Assembly (NCBI GenBank): GCA_013043085.1
Contig: JABDOU010000256.1
Coordinates: forward strand, 1-15,009
Source: Acidimicrobiia bacterium
GTDB lineage: Bacteria > Actinomycetota > Acidimicrobiia > Spongiisociales > SHLN01
DNA: 15,009 bases
Direction: 5' to 3'
Positions within the stretch are counted from its first letter, which is position 1. Each line of letters opens with the position of its first letter. The notes below the pieces were generated by a model. That model was given only the letters and a program-made list of their open reading frames with translations, was not told the DNA's origin and searched no databases. A program made the translations under genes and the position numbers. Below are positions 6,426 through 13,066 of the stretch, one piece after another.

Positions 6426-7770
6426 CCAAGGCCTCGGCAAACGCCTTTCCACCGCCAGCATCAGGTTCAGAATCACGGCACTCGCAGCCGCCGCGGTCGC
6501 GCTCGTACTGATCGTCGCAGCGACGGCAGTCATCATCGTGCAGCGTCGCCAAACCATCTCCAACCTGGACGCCAGCCTGGTCAGCCGGGCAACCGACATC
6601 GTCACTCTCCTCGCTGCCAACAACGGGAGCCCCGATTCGGTCACCGGTGCCAGCGGAGAAGGTTTTGTCCAGCTCGTGGCAGAGGGCAGTCGGGTACTGG
6701 CGGGAACCCCGGCCCTCGACCACCCAATCGTCCCAATACCGGAACTCCCAACCGAGCAGTCCATTGGAACGTTCACCGGGCTGGTCGTGGACGACGATGC
6801 TTTCCGGGTACTCACGACACCGGCGACGACAGCGGAAGGACCCGCTGCGCTCATCGTCGGAAGAAGTCTCGATGAGGTCACGGACGGCATCGGGATACTG
6901 GCTGCCTCACTGGCGAGTGCGATTCCCGTCATCGTGATCGCACTCACCATCGTCGTCTGGTGGCTCATAGGCAGGACGCTCGCTCCCGTTGAGGCCATTC
7001 GTTCCGAGGTCGCCGACATCGGCGCCACCAGACTCGATAGTCGCGTCCCTCTTCCCGAAAGCCGCGATGAGATCCACCGGCTGGCAGAAACCATGAACGC
7101 CATGCTCGATCGCCTCGAACACGCAGTGGGCGCCCAGCAACAGTTCGTAGCAGATGCGTCGCACGAGCTGAGAAGTCCGTTGGCCCGCATTCGCACCGAA
7201 CTAGAGATCGAACCGGTTGAAGACGAGACGATCGCCAGCGTTCGCGAGGAACTCATCGGGCTCCAACATCTGGTCTCGGATCTCCTGCAGCTGGCTCGCT
7301 TCGACGCACGACAGGCCAACAGTCGGGAGGAGGTCGTCGATCTAGACGACCTCGTGTTTCGCGAAGGCAACAATGCGAGAACCGAAGGCACCGCTGTCGA
7401 CATGTCCGCGGTAGCTGCGGTCCAGACCACGGGGAGCAGACAACAACTCGGTCGCGCAATCCGCAACCTCGTTGAAAATGCGAGGAGCCACACCACCGGC
7501 TCGATGGCATTGTCGCTCTACGAGGACGGCGAATTCGCCGTGGTGACGGTGGCCGATGACGGCCCCGGGATCCCAGCCGACCAGCGGGACCGAATCTTCG
7601 AACGGTTTGCGCGCCTCGACGACGCCCGGAGTCAGGACGCAGGTGGTACCGGCCTCGGACTGGCCATTGCTCGCGAGATCGCAGAGCGACATGGGGGTTT
7701 GATCGTCGTCGACGAGGACTACACCACCGGCGCGAAGTTCGTGCTACGGCTACCGATCTATCGCTCGTGA
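6418..7770 (+). CDS. Sensor histidine kinase with extracellular domain (HK2)
   Basis: A 450-residue kinase when started at GTG 6418, which overlaps the RR2 stop. TM1 is about residues 20-41, an extracellular sensor of about 115 residues runs to 157, TM2 is about 158-184, and HAMP follows to about 237. The H-box is DASHELRSPL with H249, the N-box NLVENARSH (350-358), G1 DDGPGI, F-box FERF and G2 GGTGLGL. The dimerisation helices look slightly compact between H249 and the QLARFDA motif. The sensor has no recognisable fold by eye; it contains no cysteine and few charged clusters. It should phosphorylate RR2. Its last 21 bases overlap the convergent exoprotein gene, so the kinase and exporter operons meet tail to tail. 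Confidence 0.94.
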   Translation: MGNQGLGKRLSTASIRFRITALAAAAVALVLIVAATAVIIVQRRQTISNLDASLVSRATDIVTLLAANNGSPDSVTGASGEGFVQLVAEGSRVLAGTPALDHPIVPIPELPTEQSIGTFTGLVVDDDAFRVLTTPATTAEGPAALIVGRSLDEVTDGIGILAASLASAIPVIVIALTIVVWWLIGRTLAPVEAIRSEVADIGATRLDSRVPLPESRDEIHRLAETMNAMLDRLEHAVGAQQQFVADASHELRSPLARIRTELEIEPVEDETIASVREELIGLQHLVSDLLQLARFDARQANSREEVVDLDDLVFREGNNARTEGTAVDMSAVAAVQTTGSRQQLGRAIRNLVENARSHTTGSMALSLYEDGEFAVVTVADDGPGIPADQRDRIFERFARLDDARSQDAGGTGLGLAIAREIAERHGGLIVVDEDYTTGAKFVLRLPIYRS

Positions 7771-8325
7771 CACCGGTGGATTCGGGTACACGCCAACCAG
7801 CTCCTCTACCCGTTTGCGTTCTGTACGCAGCATCCACCAGCCGATCGCGAGGATGATGAGAGGGACTGCGATCGACACGGGAACCGTGGCGCCGCTAACG
7901 AGGAGCGTCGGTTGGGTCACCATGAAGTAGACGGCGGGACTGGAGGCCGGATCGAGCGACGCATCGTCGACCGACGCCACTGTGATGAGAGCAATGAAAT
8001 CGCCTCGTATGATCGGCTTTATGTCCCAATCCAGGCTTATCGATTCTCCGGCGCCCAGGCTTGTAAGCGGGCGGTTCAACTCTCCGGTCCAATCTTCGGC
8101 GTCTGCCGAGGCTCCCCCGGACGGATCGATGACGACGAGATGCGCAACGAGCGGCCCTGTCGGCTCCGAGCCTCGATTTGTGATGGAAACGGCCAATAGG
8201 TGCTCCGCTCCGATTTCGGTTGATATCTCGAGAGGGGAAACCGCGATGTCGACCGTCTGTGCTGACGCCGGCGCCGCAATCGCCAATAGCACGAGAGGGG
8301 CGGCGAGGACCAAGAATGTCCTCAT
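7750..8325 (-). CDS. Membrane-anchored exoprotein with Ig-like (CARDB/NEW3-like) domain
   Basis: A 191-residue protein. A signal peptide (MRTFLVLAAPLVLLAIAAPASA, cleavage near residue 22) precedes one beta-rich domain at about 27-137. The segment LLAVSITNRGSEPTGPLVAHL and the later GAGESISLDWDI look like a CARDB/NEW3-type Ig fold. A helix at about 147-167 and a basic cytoplasmic tail (RTERKRVEELVG) follow. It therefore displays one small beta domain outside the cell on a C-terminal anchor. The ATG overlaps the permease stop as ATGA, which fixes the start against an upstream in-frame ATG at 8373. It is the third gene of the ABC operon and probably an accessory subunit of the exporter or a surface receptor for its substrate. 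The family assignment is tentative. Confidence 0.82.
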   Translation of the reverse strand: MRTFLVLAAPLVLLAIAAPASAQTVDIAVSPLEISTEIGAEHLLAVSITNRGSEPTGPLVAHLVVIDPSGGASADAEDWTGELNRPLTSLGAGESISLDWDIKPIIRGDFIALITVASVDDASLDPASSPAVYFMVTQPTLLVSGATVPVSIAVPLIILAIGWWMLRTERKRVEELVGVYPNPPVSRAIDR

Positions 8326-9086
8326 ATGCCTGGCTCGAGTTCGATGAACCGGGCCGATTTCCATAGAAGCCATGACGTGATGAGTGCGGCCAGTACAGGA
8401 CTCAAGAACCAGGACACCTCAGATGCCAGAGTGGCTTCGTCAACAATCAGTGCACCGATCAGGTGCTGAGCGGCCGACATCGGATCGGCTCGAACCAGCA
8501 GCTCGCCAATGGGATTCCTCAACACCGAGGCAGGTAGCAAAAGCGGTATCGCGAGCAGAGCCAGCCCGAGCAGGCCGACACCCAGGGTCTGGAGGTTGGT
8601 TCTTGATCGGATGCTGAGAACGGCTGCCCCCGCTCCGAACGTGGTCGCAAGCAGCGCCCCCAACACCACCGACAGCCCGACCGCCAGGGCAATTGTGCCG
8701 AGCCCATCGCCAATCACGTACAGATACGGGAGGGAGATCAAGAAAACGACCACCCAACCGCTCCCGGCAGCGAGCAACTTGCCTCCTAAAAGAGACCTCC
8801 CTGTGATAGGTGTCAGAAGCAACGGTTCGAGCGTTGACCGATCCCGCATTCCGCTGATCGAATCAGCCATAGAGAGAACCACAAGCAGAGCGCCGACTCC
8901 TATGGACATACGTACCACCACCGCGAGCCCTTCACGGGCATCGAGCAGGTTCAGCTGGCCCGAGTAGCCAAGTGCGATGGCGATCCCACTGAAGGCGACT
9001 GCGACCACGGCGGCAAACCATGGACCCCAGCCACGGAACCAGGTTCCGGAGATCTCTTCGCCGGCGACAATGGTCGTCGCGTTCAC
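8322..9086 (-). CDS. ABC-2 type exporter permease
   Basis: A 254-residue integral membrane protein with six likely helices at about 22-41, 56-76, 106-126, 130-154, 168-188 and 226-243. After the second helix comes GMRDRSTLEPLLLTPITGRSLLGGK. This is the coupling-region pattern typical of ABC-2 permeases, whose cytoplasmic loop contacts the ATPase. The GTG start overlaps the ATPase stop as GTGA, and its own stop overlaps the next gene as ATGA, so the three proteins are likely made in a fixed ratio. The substrate is unknown; ABC-2 exporters move drugs, lipids, polysaccharides or peptides. The regulatory context suggests an inducible envelope or detoxification role. Confidence 0.9.
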   Translation of the reverse strand: MNATTIVAGEEISGTWFRGWGPWFAAVVAVAFSGIAIALGYSGQLNLLDAREGLAVVVRMSIGVGALLVVLSMADSISGMRDRSTLEPLLLTPITGRSLLGGKLLAAGSGWVVVFLISLPYLYVIGDGLGTIALAVGLSVVLGALLATTFGAGAAVLSIRSRTNLQTLGVGLLGLALLAIPLLLPASVLRNPIGELLVRADPMSAAQHLIGALIVDEATLASEVSWFLSPVLAALITSWLLWKSARFIELEPGI

Positions 9087-9790
9087 GTCGTGACCTTGTG
9101 AAAGATTTCAGACAAACCCTGGGTGGGTTCGGCGTCGAAGACAACCCGCCCGTGATCGAGAATTACAGCCCGGTCGCAGATGCCCTGAATCTCGGCCAAA
9201 AGGTGCGACGAGAGCAGGACTGCAACATCTCGTGAGCCGGCGAGCTCATCGATCAACTCCAGGATGCTGTGCTGTCCCGCCGGGTCAAGACCGAGGGTCG
9301 GCTCATCCAGAAATACGATGCGGGGGTTATTCATGAGGGCCCTGGCCAAACCGAGGCGCTGGCGCATGCCTCGGCTAAACGTGCCGATACGATCAGCCCG
9401 GCGATCGGACAGACCTACCGCCGCAAGCATCTCAACCGCGTTGAACGTTGCTTCCTCCCGCCCGGCGCCGTAGAGGCGACCGTGGTAGGTCAACAGGTCG
9501 ATGGCTCGTGTTCGCTTCGGATACCCCGCGCTTTCTGGCATCACACCGATCAGAGATTTGATCTCATTGGCCTGATCGGGTTCGAAGCCGGCAACCTGGA
9601 AGGTCCCGGCCGAGGGTTGGAGAATGGTCGTGAGGATGCGAATCAGCGTGGTCTTGCCCGCCCCATTGGGTCCAAGGAGTCCGGTGACATGGCCGGCGTA
9701 GGCAGTGAAGCTGACATCTGCGAGGGCGGCATGACCCTCGTAGTTCTTGGAGATGGATGTGCAGACGATTGCCGGCCGACCTTCTTGCAT
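9083..9790 (-). CDS. ABC transporter ATP-binding protein
   Basis: A 235-residue nucleotide-binding subunit, complete. Walker A is GPNGAGKTT (40-48). The Q-loop region reads GVMPESAGYP, with Glu where many families have Gln, as is common in ABC-2 exporters. The signature is FSRGMRQRL (138-146), Walker B IVFLDEPT (158-165, catalytic E163), the D-loop LGLDP and the H-loop H196 (SSHLL). It drives the permease encoded immediately downstream. The ATG at 9790 has no Shine-Dalgarno sequence; CATACT ends 6 bases upstream, so the operon is probably transcribed as a leaderless mRNA from a promoter carrying three TCAG half-sites. Confidence 0.95.
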   Translation of the reverse strand: MQEGRPAIVCTSISKNYEGHAALADVSFTAYAGHVTGLLGPNGAGKTTLIRILTTILQPSAGTFQVAGFEPDQANEIKSLIGVMPESAGYPKRTRAIDLLTYHGRLYGAGREEATFNAVEMLAAVGLSDRRADRIGTFSRGMRQRLGLARALMNNPRIVFLDEPTLGLDPAGQHSILELIDELAGSRDVAVLLSSHLLAEIQGICDRAVILDHGRVVFDAEPTQGLSEIFHKVTT

Positions 9791-9796
9791 GGGCCA

Positions 9797-9840
9797 AGTA
9801 TGACTGTCCTAGCTGACCGTATGCTGAACTAAACCTGACG
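9797..9840 (-). promoter_or_regulatory. ABC operon promoter with three 11-bp-spaced TCAG half-sites
   Basis: On the minus strand CGTCAG, GTTCAG and GGTCAG have TCAG cores beginning at 9838, 9827 and 9816, exactly 11 bp apart. Ten bases later is CATACT (9802-9797), then 6 bases to the ATG at 9790. Every distance equals that in the RR2 promoter, and the second and third half-sites are the same hexamers. The array fills the 52-bp gap behind the upstream oxidoreductase gene. Confidence 0.7.
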
Positions 9841-9842
9841 AT

Positions 9843-10823
9843 CTAGCGGTTGACATCCACCGTGATGCGACCTCGCACGTTTCCGGCCAGCAGGGTTGAA
9901 GCCTGCTCTATGGTTTCCGAAAGCCCGACCTCGGTGGTCATCAGTTCTAGGTGAGCCGGTTCGAAGTCCGATGCAAGTCGATCCCAGGCAAGCTTTCGTC
10001 GAGCGGGCGGACAGTAGACACTTTCGATACCCTTCAATGTCACGCCACGCAGGATGAAGGGGGCAACTGTTGCGGGGAAATCCATACCCTGGGCAAGGCC
10101 GCAGGCGGTCACGGTGCCTCCGTATCTGGTGGTCGCACAAACGTTGGCGAGTGTGTGGCTGCCGACCGTGTCAACCGCTCCTGCCCAACGTTCCTTGCCC
10201 AGGGGTTTTCCGGGTTCCGAGAGTTCGGCGCGATCCATCACCCCGGCAGCGCCCAGAGTTGTCAGATAATCAGCCTGCTCGGTCCGCCCGGTTGCGGCCA
10301 CAACGTCAAAACCGGCGCCGGCGAGGAGTGACACCGCCGCACCGCCGACTCCGCCCGAGGCGCCGGTCACGACAATCTCGCCGTCACCCGGACGAAGCCC
10401 GGCATCCTCGAGCGCAAGAACGCACAGCATGGCCGTGAATCCGGCGGTGCCGATACCCATGGCCTGGCTCGATGTAAGCGGCTTCGGTATCTCGATCAGC
10501 CAATCCGACGGCACCCGTGCCTTCTGTGCCAGCCCACCCCAGTGCGTCTCGCCAAGACCGTGGCCCGTGACAAGCACTCGATCGCCGACGAGATAGTCGG
10601 GGCTGCTGCTCTCCGCCACCGTCCCGGCAAGATCGACTCCCGGGATCATCGGAAACGTCCGCACTACCGGGGACGATCCGGTGATGGCGAGAGCATCCTT
10701 GTAGTTCAGAGTTGAGTATTCGATGGCGACGGTCACGTCGCCATCGGGCAGCTCGCCGTCGGGCACAGTCGTCAGACGCGACCGATAACCGTCGTTGTCT
10801 TTGTCGATGATGATGGCTTGCAT
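9843..10823 (-). CDS. YhdH/AcuI-type NADPH-dependent quinone/acryloyl-CoA oxidoreductase
   Basis: A 326-residue zinc-independent medium-chain dehydrogenase. The N-terminal GroES-like domain carries YSTLNYKDALAITG (36-49) and PMIPGVDLAGTV (58-69). The nucleotide-binding fold has VTGASGGVGGAAVSLLAGAG (152-171) and GR at 179-180. The later GGTVTACGLAQGMDFPATVA and FILRGVTLKGIESVYCP fit the YhdH/AcuI subfamily, which reduces acryloyl-CoA or related enones with NADPH. The physiological substrate here is not certain. The start MQAIIIDKDNDG matches the family N-terminus. Remarkably, its ATG begins one base after the end of the tRNA-Leu gene on the same strand and it has no Shine-Dalgarno sequence of its own, so its mRNA is probably freed by tRNA 3' processing. 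Confidence 0.92.
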   Translation of the reverse strand: MQAIIIDKDNDGYRSRLTTVPDGELPDGDVTVAIEYSTLNYKDALAITGSSPVVRTFPMIPGVDLAGTVAESSSPDYLVGDRVLVTGHGLGETHWGGLAQKARVPSDWLIEIPKPLTSSQAMGIGTAGFTAMLCVLALEDAGLRPGDGEIVVTGASGGVGGAAVSLLAGAGFDVVAATGRTEQADYLTTLGAAGVMDRAELSEPGKPLGKERWAGAVDTVGSHTLANVCATTRYGGTVTACGLAQGMDFPATVAPFILRGVTLKGIESVYCPPARRKLAWDRLASDFEPAHLELMTTEVGLSETIEQASTLLAGNVRGRITVDVNR

Positions 10824-10824
10824 G

Positions 10825-10910
10825 TGCCCGGGGTGGGAGTTGAACCCACATGCTCCCTGAGGAACGGCGGATTTTAAGTCCGCTGCGTATACCGATTCCG
10901 CCACCCGGGC
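10825..10910 (-). tRNA. tRNA-Leu (UAA anticodon)
   Basis: An 86-base class II tRNA. The acceptor stem GCCCGGG (10910-10904) pairs with CCCGGGC (10832-10826), with discriminator A at 10825. The anticodon stem GCGGA/TCCGC encloses CTTAAAA, giving anticodon TAA at 10876-10874. A long variable arm (TTCC/GGGA) and the T-arm GTGGG-TTCAACT-CCCAC are clear. CCA is not encoded; ACA followed by TG of the next gene stands there instead. It reads UUA, and often UUG, codons, which are rare in GC-rich genomes. Confidence 0.97.
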
Positions 10911-10918
10911 GCGCAAAC

Positions 10919-10948
10919 AAGTTAGCCGATTACCACAGTCACTAACTT
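10919..10948. promoter_or_regulatory. Symmetric divergent promoter for tRNA-Leu and adenylate cyclase
   Basis: AAGTTAG (10919-10925) and CTAACTT (10942-10948) form a perfect 7-bp inverted repeat with a 16-bp spacer. Leftward, TAACTT (10924-10919) is a -10 hexamer 8 bases before the tRNA 5' end. Rightward, TAACTT (10943-10948) is a -10 hexamer 8 bases before the cyclase ATG. Each arm lies roughly where the -35 of the opposing promoter would be (17-bp spacing), so the two polymerases cannot occupy the site together. Confidence 0.55.
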
Positions 10949-10956
10949 TCGAAACC

Positions 10957-12198
10957 ATGGAGTGGACATCATCTGGTCGGCGAATTCTTGACCGGTTCCT
11001 CTCGTTCGGGGAATACGCGGGCGAACCAGAAACCGACCGGGCCAAGCGCAGAATCATGGTTGGCTCTTGGTGGTTCGGAGCGCTTGGCATCGCGTTGGAC
11101 GCCACATTCAAATATTTGGACGGATATTCTCTCCTGGCCGCGGTCGGCGCAGCCGAAGTCACCGCGGGCTTGCTCGCGATCGTGGCGATTCACCGATGGC
11201 CGCTCCGGCTCACCAGTATCGTCACAGCGGTTCTGGCCGTGTACGCGACGGCCAATGGCCTGGAAGCTGTGATGCGTGGAGGGCTTCTGGGTTCCGGGCT
11301 TTCTGCGATGTGGGGCATCATCGGGTTCCTGGCAGCGCTCATCGCCATCAGTCGACGGGCAGCTGCGTTCTGGTTCGGTGTGTTCGTCGCCGAAACCATC
11401 TTCGCCACCTGGATACCCACGTGGATTGATCCGATCTATCCCAATGCAGATCCCATCGGAGACATCGTGTTCACACTGCTTGCGATGGGCGGTCTGACAT
11501 TCGCAGTTGTCACCTACTTCGTCCGCCAACGCGATCGATTCCAGGAGCAGTCTGATCGACTTCTGCGGAACGTCCTGCCGGAAGAGATCGCCGTCAGGCT
11601 CAAGCTGGAGAGCGCCGAGATCGCCGACTATTACGAAGAAGCTTCGGTGCTCTTTGCCGATGTGGTTGGCTTCACGCCGATGTCGGCAGGGCTCTCTCCT
11701 CGAAGGCTTGTCTCGCTCCTGGGAAGTGTGTTCACGGATCTAGACGGTTTCGTCGGCGCCGCCGGGCTCGAGAAAATCAAGACCGTTGGAGATGAATATA
11801 TGGTCGCCTCCGGCGTGCCAAGCTCTCGACCCGACCATGTAGAAGCAATCGCTGATCTTGCGCTGCGCATCCGTGACCACACCAATACCACGACATACGA
11901 AGGTCACAAACTTCAGTTCAGGATCGGTATTCACACCGGACCTCTGATCGCTGGTGTAATCGGCCAGAGGAAGTTCGCCTACGACCTGTGGGGGGACACC
12001 GTGAACACCGCAAGCCGCCTGGAGTCCCATGGAATACCCGGCGAGATCCAGATCAGCGCGGACGTCTATGAGGCGCTCAAAGACTCCTTCGTCTGTGAGC
12101 CACGCGGGCTCATCGAAGTAAAGGGCAAGGGCCGGCTCGAGGCCTGGCTGCTTCAGAGCCGCAACGGAATGCCTGTCATGTCGCGAGAAGACCCATAA
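10957..12198 (+). CDS. Membrane-bound class III adenylate cyclase
   Basis: A 413-residue cyclase making cAMP from ATP. Six hydrophobic helices lie at about 34-52, 58-78, 82-105, 114-132, 135-153 and 168-188. A transducer helix containing RLLRNVLPEEIAVRL and the catalytic domain (about 226-401) follow. Metal-binding D235 (LFADVVGFT) and D279 (TVGDEY), adenine-selecting K275 (EKIKT) and D343 (AYDLWGD), and N350 and R354 (VNTASR) are all present, so a homodimer should be active on ATP. This architecture resembles M. tuberculosis Rv1625c. The 46-bp gap to the divergent tRNA holds the promoter. There is no Shine-Dalgarno sequence, so translation may be leaderless. The last 23 bases overlap the convergent phosphatase gene. 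Confidence 0.95.
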   Translation: MEWTSSGRRILDRFLSFGEYAGEPETDRAKRRIMVGSWWFGALGIALDATFKYLDGYSLLAAVGAAEVTAGLLAIVAIHRWPLRLTSIVTAVLAVYATANGLEAVMRGGLLGSGLSAMWGIIGFLAALIAISRRAAAFWFGVFVAETIFATWIPTWIDPIYPNADPIGDIVFTLLAMGGLTFAVVTYFVRQRDRFQEQSDRLLRNVLPEEIAVRLKLESAEIADYYEEASVLFADVVGFTPMSAGLSPRRLVSLLGSVFTDLDGFVGAAGLEKIKTVGDEYMVASGVPSSRPDHVEAIADLALRIRDHTNTTTYEGHKLQFRIGIHTGPLIAGVIGQRKFAYDLWGDTVNTASRLESHGIPGEIQISADVYEALKDSFVCEPRGLIEVKGKGRLEAWLLQSRNGMPVMSREDP

Positions 12199-13066
12199 CA
12201 ATTCCATCGAGGTTGTCGTGTTCAGATACAAGCACGCTGGTGCCACCGAGGGATTCGACGGCAGCGGCGACAACTATTGCTCCGGCGGGCAGAACGTACG
12301 CTCTGGCCGGATCGACCGACGGGAACGCGGCGACGGCATCTGTCATCATCGCAGACAACTCGCGAGCCATCCGCCACAGGTCGCGGAGGCTGATGGCTGT
12401 GCCTTCGATGAGGTCGGGCCGGTAATGGTCTAGATCGAGGTGAATACCGGCCAGGCTCGTGAAGGTACCTGCCACTCCGACGATGGAGGCCGGTCGGGCA
12501 TCAATGTCGGCAAACACGTCGCGGGCCCAGGATTGCGCCGCTGCAAATTGCTCTTCTGGCATAGGCCGGTCGGGCGCAAGCCGCTCAGAGACGCGCACAG
12601 AACCAATATCAAAACTCTTTTCATACGTCGGCACGGCGTCACCCACCGCGATTTCGGTGCTCCCCCCACCGACGTCCACAACTGCGAACGGCGCGGGCTC
12701 CCCTGCGAACCCGGCTCGTGCGCCTTTGAAAGCGAGAGCCGCTTCTTCTTCGCCAGATATCACCTCGGGTTCGACTCCGAGAATCTCTTTGGCGCGGCCT
12801 AGGAACTCGTCTCTGTTCGAAGCGTCCCGGGCGGCCGACGTGGCCACGGCGCGAACACGATGGGCGTCGAGTTGCTGCACTGCCTGCGCGTACGAGGTGA
12901 GCACCGCCCAGGTTCGTTCCATAGGTTCAATCCCGAAAGCGCCCTCTGCGTCGACACCCTGCCCAAGGCGGGTCACAACGGCACGCCGATCGATCCAAGC
13001 TCCGTGTTCGTCGGCAATCAACAAGCGAGTGGAGTTGGTTCCGATGTCGATGGCGGCAACATTCAC
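12176..13066 (-). CDS. ppx: Ppx/GppA-family exopolyphosphatase
   Basis: A 296-residue member of the Ppx/GppA phosphatases (ASKHA fold), which release phosphate from polyphosphate or convert pppGpp to ppGpp. The phosphate-binding loop DIGTNSTRLLI (7-17), the ISGEEEA segment (103-109, containing the catalytic Glu) and DVGGGSTE (131-138) are intact. Later motifs include VGVAGTFTSLAGI (196-208) and RAYVLPAGA (255-263). It consists of the two core domains only, lacking the C-terminal extension of E. coli Ppx, like the short mycobacterial enzymes. The GTG start overlaps the DUF501 stop as GTGA. The gene order eno, ftsB-like, DUF501, ppx is as in Rv1023-Rv1026. Which of the two activities dominates cannot be told from sequence. 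Confidence 0.92.
   Translation of the reverse strand: MNVAAIDIGTNSTRLLIADEHGAWIDRRAVVTRLGQGVDAEGAFGIEPMERTWAVLTSYAQAVQQLDAHRVRAVATSAARDASNRDEFLGRAKEILGVEPEVISGEEEAALAFKGARAGFAGEPAPFAVVDVGGGSTEIAVGDAVPTYEKSFDIGSVRVSERLAPDRPMPEEQFAAAQSWARDVFADIDARPASIVGVAGTFTSLAGIHLDLDHYRPDLIEGTAISLRDLWRMARELSAMMTDAVAAFPSVDPARAYVLPAGAIVVAAAVESLGGTSVLVSEHDNLDGIVMGLLAT

Noticed and set aside
5703..7496. 597-codon open frame on the minus strand opposite RR2-HK2
   Set aside because: It is Ser/Arg/Ala-rich, shows no domain or motif, and lies opposite two genes with intact signature residues. Long antisense frames are expected in GC-rich DNA.
9269..9832. 187-codon plus-strand frame opposite the ABC ATPase
   Set aside because: It is the complement of the Walker and signature motifs and would cover the operator at 9797-9840; no independent support.
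10824..11162. N-terminal extension of the oxidoreductase through the tRNA and into the cyclase
   Set aside because: It would translate the tRNA gene. The family N-terminus begins at MQAIIIDKD immediately after the tRNA.
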